A DNA stretch of 36,398 nt from the NCBI RefSeq assembly GCF_001870465.1, contig NZ_MDGK01000016.1, forward strand, positions 1-36,398, given 5' to 3'. The notes under the pieces are model-generated. The model saw only the letters and a list, made by a program, of their open reading frames with translations, did no database searches and was not told the origin of the DNA. The position numbers and the translations under genes are program-made. How positions within the stretch are numbered: the stretch's first letter is position 1; the number at the start of each line of letters is the position of its first letter. Origin of the DNA: Pseudomonas extremorientalis. Lineage in GTDB: Bacteria; Pseudomonadota; Gammaproteobacteria; Pseudomonadales; Pseudomonadaceae. Below are positions 23,370 to 31,838 of this stretch, in pieces.

Positions 23370-24593
23370 ATGAATGATTATGTAGCCCAAGCCGCTCGCC
23401 CTGCCCAGGTGGCGCCCGATGCGCCCGCCTGGATGGCGGTGTTTTCCCTGGCCATGGGGGTGTTCGGCTTGTTGACGGCCGAATACCTGCCGGCCAGCCT
23501 GCTGACGCCGATGGCGCTGGACCTTGGCGTTTCTGAAGCGCTGGCCGGCCAAGCCGTGACCGTGACCGCCGTGGTGGCGTTGTTCGCCGGGTTGCTGGTA
23601 CCGGGCCTCACGCGCGGGATCGACCGGCGCGTGGTGCTGCTGGGTTTTTCCCTGCTGATGATTGCGTCCAACCTGTTGGTGGCGTTTTCTTCCAGCCTGG
23701 CGGTGCTGCTGTTGATGCGCATCCTGCTGGGTGTTGCCCTGGGCGGCTTCTGGAGCATGGCGGCGGCGGTCGCGATGCGGCTGGTGCCGGCGGCGCTGCT
23801 GCCCCGTGCGCTGTCGATCATCTTCAGTGGCATTGCCGTGGGCACGGTGGTTGCCGTGCCGTTGGGCAGCTACCTGGGCGGCCTGTATGGCTGGCGCAGT
23901 GCATTTGTGGCGGCGGCAGCGGTCGGCGGGGTGACGCTGGCGTTCCAGCTGTTCACGTTGCCACCGTTGGCCCCCACGGGCAGCGCACGCTTGCGCACGG
24001 TGCTGGATGTGCTGCTGCGCCCGGGCATCGCCATCGGCATGTTGGGCTGCGTGCTGGTGCACACCGGGCACTTTGCGCTGTTCACCTACATCCGGCCGTT
24101 CCTCGAAAGCACCACGGGCGTGGGCACTGAAGGGCTGGCCTTGATGCTGCTGGGCTTCGGTGCGGCCAACTTCGTTGGCACGCTGTTGGCCGGTTGGATG
24201 CTGGTGCGTTATCCCCGCGGCACTTTGGTGCTGATGCCGGTGTTGGTGGGCGTCGCGGCGCTGGCCCTGGTGTTGCTGCCGGCCTCGCTGCCAGGCCAGG
24301 CGTTGCTGCTGGCGCTGTGGGGCATGGCGTTTGGCGGGGTGCCGGTGGCATGGTCGAACTGGGTGGCGCGCAGCGTGCCGGATCAAGCTGAAAGTGCCGG
24401 CGGCATGGTGGTGGCGTCCGTGCAGTCGGCCATTGCGGCGGGCGCGGCCGGTGGGGGCGCGATGTTCAGTCTCAGTGGCATCAGCGGGGTGTTTCTCGGC
24501 GCCGGTGTGTTGATGCTATTGGCCGCCTTGTTGATTGCGCTGCGGGTAACGGTGCCGGGCAATGACGCCGTGGGTGCACCGCTGCATCTTTGA
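23370..24593 (+). CDS. MFS exporter (DHA1 family)
   Basis: 407 residues with 12 predicted helices. It shows a DHA1-type early motif FGLLTAEYLPASLLTPMA, a loop 2-3 RGIDRR and the helix-5 stretch GIAVGTVVAVPLGSYLGGLYGWR typical of drug:H+ antiporters such as NepI or YdhP-like exporters. The ATG at 23370 has GAGGA about 9 bases ahead; a GTG one codon earlier also reads in frame. Divergent from its likely regulator. The substrate is unknown. Confidence 0.9.
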   Translation: MNDYVAQAARPAQVAPDAPAWMAVFSLAMGVFGLLTAEYLPASLLTPMALDLGVSEALAGQAVTVTAVVALFAGLLVPGLTRGIDRRVVLLGFSLLMIASNLLVAFSSSLAVLLLMRILLGVALGGFWSMAAAVAMRLVPAALLPRALSIIFSGIAVGTVVAVPLGSYLGGLYGWRSAFVAAAAVGGVTLAFQLFTLPPLAPTGSARLRTVLDVLLRPGIAIGMLGCVLVHTGHFALFTYIRPFLESTTGVGTEGLALMLLGFGAANFVGTLLAGWMLVRYPRGTLVLMPVLVGVAALALVLLPASLPGQALLLALWGMAFGGVPVAWSNWVARSVPDQAESAGGMVVASVQSAIAAGAAGGGAMFSLSGISGVFLGAGVLMLLAALLIALRVTVPGNDAVGAPLHL

Positions 24594-24695
24594 CGTCAGC
24601 CTGGAGATTGGCCGCATTCACGGTGTGACGAGCCATCGACCTTTGGTTTAGTCTGGAACGCTTCGTTGAACGCAAGCACATTTGGAGCAGTAAGC

Positions 24696-25529
24696 ATGAC
24701 CGATTACGTACCCCCGAAAGTGTGGACCTGGGACACCGAGAATGGCGGCACTTTCGCCAGCATCAACCGCCCCGTGGCCGGCGCGACCCATGAAAAAGAA
24801 TTGCCGGTAGGCAAGCATCCACTGCAGTTGTACTCCCTGGCCACGCCCAACGGGCAGAAGGTCACGATCCTGCTGGAAGAACTGTTGGCCCTCGGGCACA
24901 GCGGTGCGGAGTACGATGCCTGGCTGATCAAGATCGGTGACGGCGACCAGTTCGGCAGCGGCTTCGTGGGGGTGAACCCCAACTCCAAGATCCCGGCACT
25001 GCTGGACCGCAGCGGCGCCACGCCGATTCGGGTGTTCGAGTCGGGAGCGATCCTGCAATACCTGGCAGAGAAGTTCGGCGCGTTCTTTCCCACCGAACCC
25101 GCCGCACGCGCCGAATGCCTGTCGTGGTTGTTCTGGCAGATGGGCAGCGCGCCCTACCTGGGCGGTGGTTTCGGTCACTTCTATGCGTATGCGCCGAGCA
25201 AGATGGAATATGCGATCAACCGCTTTGCCATGGAGACCAAGCGTCAGCTCGATGTGCTCGACCAGCGCCTGGCGGTGAGCGAATACATCGCGGGTGATGA
25301 GTACACCATCGCCGATATCGCCATCTGGCCCTGGTATGGCGGGCTGGTCAAAGGCCGTTTGTATGGCGCGGCGGAGTTCCTCTCGGTGCATGAGTACCAG
25401 CATGTGCTGCGCTGGACGGACGCGATTGAAGCGCGGCCGGCGGTGCAGCGTGGGCGGCGGGTCAACCGGGTGTCCGGCGAGCCCCATGAGCAGTTGGCCG
25501 AACGCCATAGCGCTCGCGACTTGGACTAA
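24696..25529 (+). CDS. yghU: YghU-type glutathione S-transferase (disulfide-bond reductase)
   Basis: 277 residues. It differs from short glutathione transferases by the N-terminal extension (YVPPKVWTWDTENGGTFASIN) that marks the YghU branch of nu-class enzymes, which use glutathione as a disulfide reductase. The thioredoxin-like domain has LYSLATPNGQKV with the Thr-Asn active-site pair, NPNSKIPALLD and VFESGAILQYLAEK. A C-terminal helical domain with YTIADIAIWPW follows. The ATG at 24696 has GGAG 9 bases ahead. A monocistronic gene closed by a strong hairpin. Probably a core housekeeping gene, not part of the biosynthetic cluster. Confidence 0.92.
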   Translation: MTDYVPPKVWTWDTENGGTFASINRPVAGATHEKELPVGKHPLQLYSLATPNGQKVTILLEELLALGHSGAEYDAWLIKIGDGDQFGSGFVGVNPNSKIPALLDRSGATPIRVFESGAILQYLAEKFGAFFPTEPAARAECLSWLFWQMGSAPYLGGGFGHFYAYAPSKMEYAINRFAMETKRQLDVLDQRLAVSEYIAGDEYTIADIAIWPWYGGLVKGRLYGAAEFLSVHEYQHVLRWTDAIEARPAVQRGRRVNRVSGEPHEQLAERHSARDLD

Positions 25530-25563
25530 AAATATGGGAGGGAGCTTGCTCCCTCCCATATTT
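25530..25563. terminator. Bidirectional intrinsic terminator
   Basis: A 16-base perfect stem (25530-25545 with 25548-25563; arm AAATATGGGAGGGAGC) with a two-base TT loop. The A-run on one side and T-run on the other make it a terminator in both directions. It lies between convergent yghU and the binding-protein gene. Confidence 0.9.
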
Positions 25564-25580
25564 GGATCACCACACTCCAG

Positions 25581-26507
25581 TTATTTGTAGCGCTGCTCGA
25601 ACACCGCCACCTGCTCGGGCTTGATCAGTTCGAACGGCACCCAGACCTGCGGCTCAATCGCCTCGCCCTTGATCATTCGCACCGCCGCCTGCACGGCCTG
25701 GGTCGCCTGGGCCTTCGGGTCCTGGAATACCGACGCCGTCAGCAACCCCCGCTTGATCGCTGCCAGCCCATCGGGCAAGCCATCGATACCCACAATCACC
25801 ACTTCACCCTTGGTTTTTCCCGCCTGCTGCAAAGCCATGGCCGCGCCAATCGCCATTTCATCGTTGTTGGCCACGATGGCATCGAACGGCGTGCCCGCCA
25901 GCAGCCAGTTGCTGGTCAGGTCCATGCCTTTACTGCGTTGCCATTCGGCGCTTTGCTGCTCGACCACCTTGATACCGGGAAACTCCTTGACCACCTGTTT
26001 GGCGCCCTCGGTGCGGTCGTGGGTAGCGTTCTGTGCGAGGTCGCCCATGATGATCACCACGTTGCCCTTGCCACCGAGTTTTTCCGCCAGGTAGCGCATC
26101 TGCAACTGGCCGGCCTCGATGTCGTTGGAGGCCACGGTGACCACGCCTTTGGGCAGGGTACGCTCGTCCGGGTGGCGGTTGACGTACACCAGCGGTGTCT
26201 TGGCGGAGACGGCGGCGCGGGTCATGTTGGCGGTGGCGGCGGTGTCCACCGGCAGTACGATCACCGCGTCGACCTTCTGGTTGAGGAAGCCCTCGACCTG
26301 ATTAAGCTGACGCACCACGTCGCCCTGGGCGTCTTCGAACTGGATCTGCACATCCTGCTGCTTGGCGGCCGCTTCCAGGCCGGTGCGCACGTACGTCATG
26401 AAGTTGTCGTCGACCCGAGCAATGCTCACGCCGATGCGATAAGCCGCGTAGGTCCATTGGCTGAACAGCAGCAACAAGGTGGCAGCAAACAACGAATAGC
26501 GATTCAT
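25581..26507 (-). CDS. Periplasmic sugar-binding protein of an ABC importer (MocB/inositol-binding-like)
   Basis: 308 residues. It has an N-terminal signal peptide (MNRYSLFAATLLLLFSQWTYA, cleavage near residue 21) and then a type I periplasmic-binding fold starting YRIGVSIARVDDNFMTYVRTG. It contains AVIVLPVDT, VYVNRHPD and VANNDEMAIGAA, which line the ligand site in ribose/inositol-type binding proteins. It is third in the operon after a Gfo/Idh dehydrogenase and a TIM-barrel isomerase, the set known as mocABC in rhizobia. No ATPase or permease gene is beside it; the only ones in the window are araGH at the far left, which belong to another system. Confidence 0.88.
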   Translation of the reverse strand: MNRYSLFAATLLLLFSQWTYAAYRIGVSIARVDDNFMTYVRTGLEAAAKQQDVQIQFEDAQGDVVRQLNQVEGFLNQKVDAVIVLPVDTAATANMTRAAVSAKTPLVYVNRHPDERTLPKGVVTVASNDIEAGQLQMRYLAEKLGGKGNVVIIMGDLAQNATHDRTEGAKQVVKEFPGIKVVEQQSAEWQRSKGMDLTSNWLLAGTPFDAIVANNDEMAIGAAMALQQAGKTKGEVVIVGIDGLPDGLAAIKRGLLTASVFQDPKAQATQAVQAAVRMIKGEAIEPQVWVPFELIKPEQVAVFEQRYK

Positions 26508-26526
26508 AAGGGTGATCCTTTTATTG

Positions 26527-27306
26527 TTATAGGGTGAACGCCTGGCGGAAACGCTCCAGGGCCATCTCGCTGTCGCCGCTGGCCCAGCCTTCCAGGCCGA
26601 CCACGCCGCTGTAGCCTATGGCGTGCAAGGCTTTGGCAATGGCCGGGTAGTGGATTTCACCGGTGCCAGGCTCCTTGCGACCTGGTACATCGGCCACTTG
26701 GATTTCACCGATGGCGCTGCCAGCGCGCTGGATCAGTTCGATCAAATTTCCTTCGCCGATCTGCGCGTGGTACAGGTCCAAATTCATCTTCAGGTACGGG
26801 CTGCCCACGGCCTCGATCAGCGCCAGGGTATCGTCGGCGCGGGCGAATGGCGTACCGGGGTGGTCGACTTCGGTGTTGAGGTTTTCCAGCAGGAACACAC
26901 GGCCGGCGTCTTCCCCCAGGCGGGCGATTTTTTCCAGGGTCTTGCAGGCGCTCAGCCACATGCGCCCGGTGGCCAGGCTCACCGGTTGAACGGGCAGGCC
27001 GCCTTCACCCAGGCCGGTGCCGTGCAGGTTGAGGCTGGGGCAATTCAGGTGTGCGGCTACCCCTAAGGATTCGCGGGCGCTGTCGAGTAACTGGCGGATG
27101 CCATCGGGGTCGGTGAGGGTGCCGCTGATGTAGCCGGTCATGGAGGTGAAATCGGCGCCGGTGGCGGCCAGGGCGGTGATGTCCTTGTCTGTCCAGTTCC
27201 AGATTTCGGCGCTGAACCCCAGTGCGTGAATGCGCTTTACACGCTCGACAAACGGCAGGTCGAGAAACACCATCTCGGCGCTGACCGCCAGCTTGAACGG
27301 GCTCAT
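26527..27306 (-). CDS. TIM-barrel sugar isomerase (hydroxypyruvate isomerase/MocC-like)
   Basis: 259 residues of the xylose-isomerase-like TIM-barrel family. The metal-binding set of hydroxypyruvate isomerase is visible in order: Glu141 (FLLENLN), Asp177 and His180 (NLDLYH), Gln203 (EIQVAD) and Glu239 (GLEGW). Its start overlaps the dehydrogenase stop in the ATGA manner, so the two are translationally coupled. An isomerase or epimerase step in catabolism of an inositol-like or ketose compound is expected. MocC of rhizopine degradation and IolI/IolE belong to the same fold, so the exact reaction is open. Confidence 0.85.
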   Translation of the reverse strand: MSPFKLAVSAEMVFLDLPFVERVKRIHALGFSAEIWNWTDKDITALAATGADFTSMTGYISGTLTDPDGIRQLLDSARESLGVAAHLNCPSLNLHGTGLGEGGLPVQPVSLATGRMWLSACKTLEKIARLGEDAGRVFLLENLNTEVDHPGTPFARADDTLALIEAVGSPYLKMNLDLYHAQIGEGNLIELIQRAGSAIGEIQVADVPGRKEPGTGEIHYPAIAKALHAIGYSGVVGLEGWASGDSEMALERFRQAFTL

Positions 27307-28307
27307 ACCGCCACCGCCTTGCCGGTTTCGAACGACTCGATGCACGCACGGGCAATCGCCAGGGCCGCGCGCGCATCCTCGCCGCTGGCCATCGGCTTGG
27401 CACCGCTGCGCAGGCAGTCGACAAAGTGGTTGAGCTCGGCAATGTAGGCGTCGCGCAACAGGTCGGTGTCCAGGCGCTGGGTGTCGGCCTGGATGCCCTG
27501 GGCCAGGTAGCGCACCAGGTCGCTGTCGTTGAGACTGCCCATGCTCAGCATACCGGCGCTGCCGAACACTTCGCCGCGCACATCGTAGCCGTACACGGCC
27601 TGGAAGTTGGCTTCGGCGGTGGCGATGGCGCCGTTGTCGAAGCGGATCGCGACCACGGCGGTGTCGAGGAAGCCTTTGCTTTTGAATTGCGGAGCGATCA
27701 GTGCGTCGGCCATCACATACACCTGCTCGGCCTCGGCACCGGGGTTGAGGTAGCGCAGGGTGTCGAAGTCGTGGATCAGGGTTTCGAGGAAAATCACCCA
27801 TTGCGGCGAGTTGGCCGGGTTGTTCAGCGCCGGGTCGCGGGTCAGCGAGCGCAGCAACTGCGGCGTGCCGATGCGGCCGGCGGCGACGTCGAGGTGCGCG
27901 GTGCGAAAGCTCTTGGCGAAACGCCGGTTGAAGCCCACCTGCAACGGCACTCGCGCATCGGCGGCAGCGGCGATGGCGCGGTCGGCCTCATCGAGGGTGA
28001 TGGCCATGGGTTTTTCGCAGAAGATGCCCTTGCCGGCGCGGGCGGCGCTGATCACCAGTTCGGCATGACTGCGGGCCGGGGCGGCGATGATCACGCCGTC
28101 GATAGCCGGGTCGTCGAGCAGCTGCTGAGGGTCGGTGTAGACCTTGCTCACCCCCAGTTCGGCGGCGAGGCGGGCGGCCTGGCCTGGCGTCGGGTCGGCA
28201 ATCGCTGCCAGGCTGGCACCCGGGATGTGCCGCGCGGCGGTCAGGCCGTGGAAGCTGCCCATGCGACCGGCACCGATCAAACCCAGGCGGATGTTTTGTG
28301 TACTCAT
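27303..28307 (-). CDS. Gfo/Idh/MocA-family NAD-dependent dehydrogenase (inositol 2-dehydrogenase-like)
   Basis: 334 residues. The N-terminal Rossmann domain has GLIGAGRMGSFH (about 9-20). The family's catalytic lysine is in CEKP (Lys99), and His179 with Asp180 in LIHDFD completes the usual site of inositol dehydrogenases. It oxidises a ring or sugar hydroxyl with NAD. The ATG has AAGGGG ahead. First gene of a three-gene minus-strand operon downstream of a sigma-54 promoter. By context it may act on scyllo- or methyl-inosamine or inositol as MocA/IolG do; the substrate is inference. Confidence 0.9.
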   Translation of the reverse strand: MSTQNIRLGLIGAGRMGSFHGLTAARHIPGASLAAIADPTPGQAARLAAELGVSKVYTDPQQLLDDPAIDGVIIAAPARSHAELVISAARAGKGIFCEKPMAITLDEADRAIAAAADARVPLQVGFNRRFAKSFRTAHLDVAAGRIGTPQLLRSLTRDPALNNPANSPQWVIFLETLIHDFDTLRYLNPGAEAEQVYVMADALIAPQFKSKGFLDTAVVAIRFDNGAIATAEANFQAVYGYDVRGEVFGSAGMLSMGSLNDSDLVRYLAQGIQADTQRLDTDLLRDAYIAELNHFVDCLRSGAKPMASGEDARAALAIARACIESFETGKAVAV

Positions 28308-28365
28308 GCAATGACCCCTTGTTGTTATTGGCCTCAGGACAGTCCTGATGGGCAAGGGGGTAAGA

Positions 28366-28380
28366 GCAAGGCGTGTGCCA
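28366..28380 (-). promoter_or_regulatory. Sigma-54 (-24/-12) promoter of the dehydrogenase operon
   Basis: Read on the minus strand: TGGCAC-ACGCC-TTGC, an exact match to the TGGCAC-N5-TTGC consensus with the GG and GC spaced as required. The start of transcription would be near 28354, leaving about 47 bases before the ATG. A sigma-54 activator gene lies immediately on the other side, and paired TGACATG sites lie upstream. Confidence 0.85.
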
Positions 28381-28443
28381 GTTTTCAACTTATTGATTAA
28401 TAAGGGTTAATTAATATCTATAAACAATAAATGTTCATTCTGA

Positions 28444-28467
28444 TGACATGCCTATACTGACATGTCA
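28444..28467. promoter_or_regulatory. Probable enhancer site of the sigma-54 activator
   Basis: TGACATG at 28444-28450 is followed by the perfect 10-base palindrome TGACATGTCA at 28458-28467. The sites lie about 65-85 bases upstream of the -24 element of the dehydrogenase promoter and just ahead of the activator's own start, a normal enhancer distance. Two more ACATG copies follow at 28471-28480. Assignment to this activator is inference. Confidence 0.5.
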
Positions 28468-28492
28468 AAAACATGAACATGGATATCACACA

Positions 28493-30454
28493 ATGAGCAT
28501 GGCCTTCAGTGTGCAAGACCTCGACTACCTGACGACCCTGGGGCCTGCGGCGCTGAATGACGGCCCGGTGGCCGCGCTGGAGCAGGCCTGGCGCGATTGC
28601 CTGGCCGGCCAGGTCGACCGGCCGGCGTCCGTGCGCCAAGTGATCTGGGATTCGTGGCGGCGCAGCGTCGAGGCGGGCATCGATCCAGCCGACAACGCGT
28701 ACCGCTTTGTCGCAGCCGACACGCTGACCGCCACCCTGACCACCCACCGCGTGCTGATCGCCGCTGCCGCGCAAGTCATGCACGGCTTGCTGGCCTACAA
28801 CCCGCGCGGCCATATCAACCTCACCGATGCCGATGGCACCACCCTGTATTTCTGTGGCCTGGACATCACTCCGGTCGGCAGCCGCCTGCTGGAGTCGGTG
28901 CAAGGCACCAACTGCACCGGCCTGGCCCTGGCCGAAGACCGCCTGGTGTACGTGCTGGCCGAGGAAAACTTCGGCATCGGCCTGCGCCAGCGCCGCATGC
29001 ACTGCGCCGCCGCGCCGATCAGGAATGCCCAGGGCCACACTGTGGCGATGCTGACCCTCACCGCCGAGCCTGGCTGGTTTCACTTCCATACCCTCGGTAC
29101 GGTGCAGGCGGCCGCCGAGGCGGTGTCGCGGCAGATGGCGTTGCAGGTGTTGCTGGAGGAGCAGCAAGCGGTGCTCGAAGTCCTCAACGAAGGCCTGGTG
29201 GTACTGGACGAGCGCGGTTGCATCAAGGCGCTCAACCGTTATGCCCGGCAGTTGTTCGGCGTAGGGCTGGAGCTGATCGGGCGGCCGTTCCAGCAGCTGG
29301 GCCGTAGCGAGTTGAGCGACGTCCTTGGCGAGCCCGTGCGCGACCTCGATTGCACCTTCCACTTGGCTAACCGGGGCCAACTCGCCTGCCTGGTGTCGGT
29401 GTGCCCGCTGGAGCAGGGCGGGGTGATCGTGTCGCTGCGTGAAAACCGCCGCATCCGCGAAATCACCCGGCGCCTGATCGGCACCCGGGCCAGCTACACA
29501 TTTGAAACCATCCAGGGCAACTCCCGAGCCATCCAGGACGCCCTGCACCTGGGGCGTATCGCCAGTCGCAGCGACTCCACCACGCTGATCCTCGGCGAAA
29601 GTGGCACCGGCAAAGAGCTGTTCGCCCAGGCCATCCACAACGGCAGCGACCGCCACAAAGGCCCCTTCGTGGCGGTCAACTGCGGGGCGATCCCCCGTGA
29701 CCTGGTGCAAAGCGAACTGTTCGGCCATGTCGAGGGCGCGTTCACCGGCGCCACCCGTGGCGGTTCGGCGGGCAAGTTCGAACTGGCGGATGGCGGCACC
29801 ATCTTTCTGGATGAGATCGGCGACATGTCCTTCGATGCCCAGGTCAGCCTGTTGCGGGTGTTGCAGGAGGGTGAAATCACCCGGGTGGGCGCGAAGAACT
29901 CGCGACAAGTGGACGTGCGCATCATTGCCGCCACCCACCGCAACCTCAGCCAGGCCGTGGCGCAAGGCGCGTTTCGCGAAGACCTCTACTACCGTCTCAA
30001 CGTCCTGAACCTCACCGTGCCGCCCCTGCGCATGCGCCGCGAAGACATTCCGCTGCTGGCGCGGCACTTCCTGGCCCGCTGTGCACGCTCGTTGCGCAAG
30101 TCTGTGCAGGGCTTTTCGCCGGAGGCGATGGCATTGCTGTCGGCCTATGGCTGGCCGGGCAATGTGCGGGAGTTGGAAAACAGTATTGAGCGGGCGACCA
30201 ACCTGGCGATGGGCGAGCTGATTCAGCCTGCCGATCTGCCGATGGAAACCAGGCAGCACACCCCGCTGCGCGCCTATGAGCCGCAACCCGCCCAGGACCT
30301 GAGCAGCCACGAAATGCACGCCATCGTCGCCGCACTCAAGAACACCGGCGGCAACATCCGCCTGGCCGCCCGGCAACTGAACGTGTCGCGGGGCGGGCTG
30401 TACAACAAAATGAGCCGGTTCGGGCTGAGTGCCAGCGATTTTCGCCGCGCCTGA
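28493..30454 (+). CDS. Sigma-54-dependent enhancer-binding activator (AcoR-like: GAF-PAS-AAA+-Fis)
   Basis: 653 residues. A GAF-like sensor is at about 60-195, a PAS-like segment at about 205-300, and an AAA+ domain at about 330-560 with Walker A GESGTGKE (368-375), the sigma-54 contact loop GAFTGA (415-420) and Walker B FLDEIGD. A C-terminal Fis-type helix-turn-helix ends NIRLAARQLNVSRGGLYNKM. It opens sigma-54 promoters in response to a ligand sensed by the GAF/PAS part. No receiver domain is present, so it is not a two-component regulator. It is divergent from the Gfo/Idh operon, whose promoter is of sigma-54 type. The ATG at 28493 is preferred over an upstream in-frame start, which would overlap the palindrome. 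Confidence 0.92.
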   Translation: MSMAFSVQDLDYLTTLGPAALNDGPVAALEQAWRDCLAGQVDRPASVRQVIWDSWRRSVEAGIDPADNAYRFVAADTLTATLTTHRVLIAAAAQVMHGLLAYNPRGHINLTDADGTTLYFCGLDITPVGSRLLESVQGTNCTGLALAEDRLVYVLAEENFGIGLRQRRMHCAAAPIRNAQGHTVAMLTLTAEPGWFHFHTLGTVQAAAEAVSRQMALQVLLEEQQAVLEVLNEGLVVLDERGCIKALNRYARQLFGVGLELIGRPFQQLGRSELSDVLGEPVRDLDCTFHLANRGQLACLVSVCPLEQGGVIVSLRENRRIREITRRLIGTRASYTFETIQGNSRAIQDALHLGRIASRSDSTTLILGESGTGKELFAQAIHNGSDRHKGPFVAVNCGAIPRDLVQSELFGHVEGAFTGATRGGSAGKFELADGGTIFLDEIGDMSFDAQVSLLRVLQEGEITRVGAKNSRQVDVRIIAATHRNLSQAVAQGAFREDLYYRLNVLNLTVPPLRMRREDIPLLARHFLARCARSLRKSVQGFSPEAMALLSAYGWPGNVRELENSIERATNLAMGELIQPADLPMETRQHTPLRAYEPQPAQDLSSHEMHAIVAALKNTGGNIRLAARQLNVSRGGLYNKMSRFGLSASDFRRA

Positions 30455-30475
30455 GATTTAAGCAGCGCTGGCCCC

Positions 30476-30610
30476 TGTGGCGAGCGGGCTTGCCCCGCGT
30501 TGGGCTGCGCAGCAGCCCCCAACCAGCTTCTGCGAAATATCGGGTACACCGCGTTCGTCTTTGATCAGGGGAGCTTCGCTCCCCAACGCGGGGCAAGCCC
30601 GCTCGCCACA
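30476..30610. repeat. REPIN-like pair of REP sequences
   Basis: A perfect 29-base inverted repeat (30476-30504 with 30582-30610; arm begins TGTGGCGAGCGGGCTTGCCC) around 77 bases. The inner DNA folds again: GGGCTGCGCAGCAGCCCC and GGGGAGCTTCGCTCCCC. This is the architecture of REP doublets (REPINs) of fluorescent pseudomonads. It lies between convergent activator and LacI genes, where it also can end transcription both ways. Confidence 0.85.
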
Positions 30611-30632
30611 GACAGCCAGCGCCTGAGTGCCG

Positions 30633-31676
30633 CTAGAGGTTCTCCGACGTCACAATCTGCGGCGGTATATACACCCGCTGCCGCACCGGATCGAACCCTT
30701 CGGCAGTCTGCAACTCCACCATCAACTGCACCAACGCCGTCGCCGTCTGCCCCGGCTGCGAGTCCATCACCACATCGATCAAACCCTTGCGCAGCGCCTG
30801 GCGCGACAGCTCGGTGGACTCCTGCAGGATGCAGCACAACGCCGGCCGCCTGGGCAACTGCGCCAGGGCGCTGATGATGCCGTCGCCGCCACCACCCACC
30901 ACGCATAGGCCGCGCAGGTCGCTGTGGCGGCTGATCAGGTCGAGGGTGGCTTCTTCGGTAATGTCGCAGTTGTCCAGGTTGATCAACGGCTCCAGCGGCT
31001 TGAGCCCCGGCGCGTGCTCGGCCAGGTAGCTGTGCAGGCCTTCGACCCGTGCCTGGTGGCCGAGGAAACGGTGGCCGCCGAGCAGGATACCCACGCTGCC
31101 TTTGCGCGCTCCGCAGGTGCGGGCGAGCAGCCAGCCCATGGTGCGGCCGACCACATGATTGTCCTGGCCTACGTAGGGTTCCTCCGCCTGTTCGTGGATA
31201 TCCGAGAGCAGGGCGACCACGGGCACGCCAGCTGCGCGGATTTGCGCCAGGCAGGCGTTGATCGACGGATGGGCAAAACTGACCACCGCCAGGCCATCGC
31301 ACTGCACGGCCAACTGTTCGATCTGCGCGACGATGGCGTTGGGCGAGCGGTCCACGATGTACTCGAACTGGCACGTCAGGTTGGCGTTGGCATGCTGCTC
31401 CGCGGCGGTACTGATGGCCTGCGCCAGGCTGGCATAGAACGCCTGGGCGGTGGCCAGCAACAGGATGCCGAAGCGATAGGTCGGCCGACGCTCGCGAATG
31501 CGCTGGCCGATCAGCCGCGCCGCAAAATACCCCACGGCTTCGGCCGCCTTGAATACCTGCTCGGCAGTCTCGGGATTGACCGGTGCCCGCGCATTCAATA
31601 CGCGGTCGACCGTGGCCACACTCAGCCCGGCATGGGCGGCCACGCTGGCGATGGTTGGGCGTTTGTTGTTGTTCAT
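30633..31676 (-). CDS. LacI-family transcriptional regulator
   Basis: 347 residues. The N-terminal LacI helix-turn-helix is TIASVAAHAGLSVATVDRVLN (about residues 8-28), followed by the hinge helix region and a periplasmic-binding-type effector domain with VVSFAHPSIN and VGQDNHVVGR. It is divergent from the oxygenase operon. A palindrome TTGATAG-AAAA-CTATCAA 20 bases upstream of its start is the likely operator for both directions. The inducer is presumably the inositol- or inosamine-like compound handled by the neighbouring enzymes. Rhizobial moc loci use a GntR-type MocR instead. Confidence 0.92.
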   Translation of the reverse strand: MNNNKRPTIASVAAHAGLSVATVDRVLNARAPVNPETAEQVFKAAEAVGYFAARLIGQRIRERRPTYRFGILLLATAQAFYASLAQAISTAAEQHANANLTCQFEYIVDRSPNAIVAQIEQLAVQCDGLAVVSFAHPSINACLAQIRAAGVPVVALLSDIHEQAEEPYVGQDNHVVGRTMGWLLARTCGARKGSVGILLGGHRFLGHQARVEGLHSYLAEHAPGLKPLEPLINLDNCDITEEATLDLISRHSDLRGLCVVGGGGDGIISALAQLPRRPALCCILQESTELSRQALRKGLIDVVMDSQPGQTATALVQLMVELQTAEGFDPVRQRVYIPPQIVTSENL

Positions 31677-31695
31677 GACTGGCCCCTTGAGCGTC

Positions 31696-31713
31696 TTGAT
31701 AGAAAACTATCAA
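31696..31713. promoter_or_regulatory. LacI-type operator
   Basis: TTGATAG-AAAA-CTATCAA, a perfect 7-base inverted repeat with a 4-base centre, in the control region shared by the LacI gene and the oxygenase operon. A further TTGATAG half-site is at 31738-31744 and ATGATAG at 31730-31736, so cooperative binding is possible. Confidence 0.7.
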
Positions 31714-31838
31714 GCCCGGCTGGGCCTGGATGATAGCTTGATAGGGAATGGATTCAAGGCCTTGAGGGTGAATAACCCGTTCTCTAAGGTGGGTTTCACA
31801 CAGCACCAGAAACCACCCGCTTGTGGAGAACAATAACA

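Noticed and set aside
28418..30376. 652-codon open frame on the minus strand
   Set aside because: Lies opposite the sigma-54 activator, whose motifs are intact. The translation is Gln/His/Gly/Ala-rich as expected for a reverse-strand shadow.
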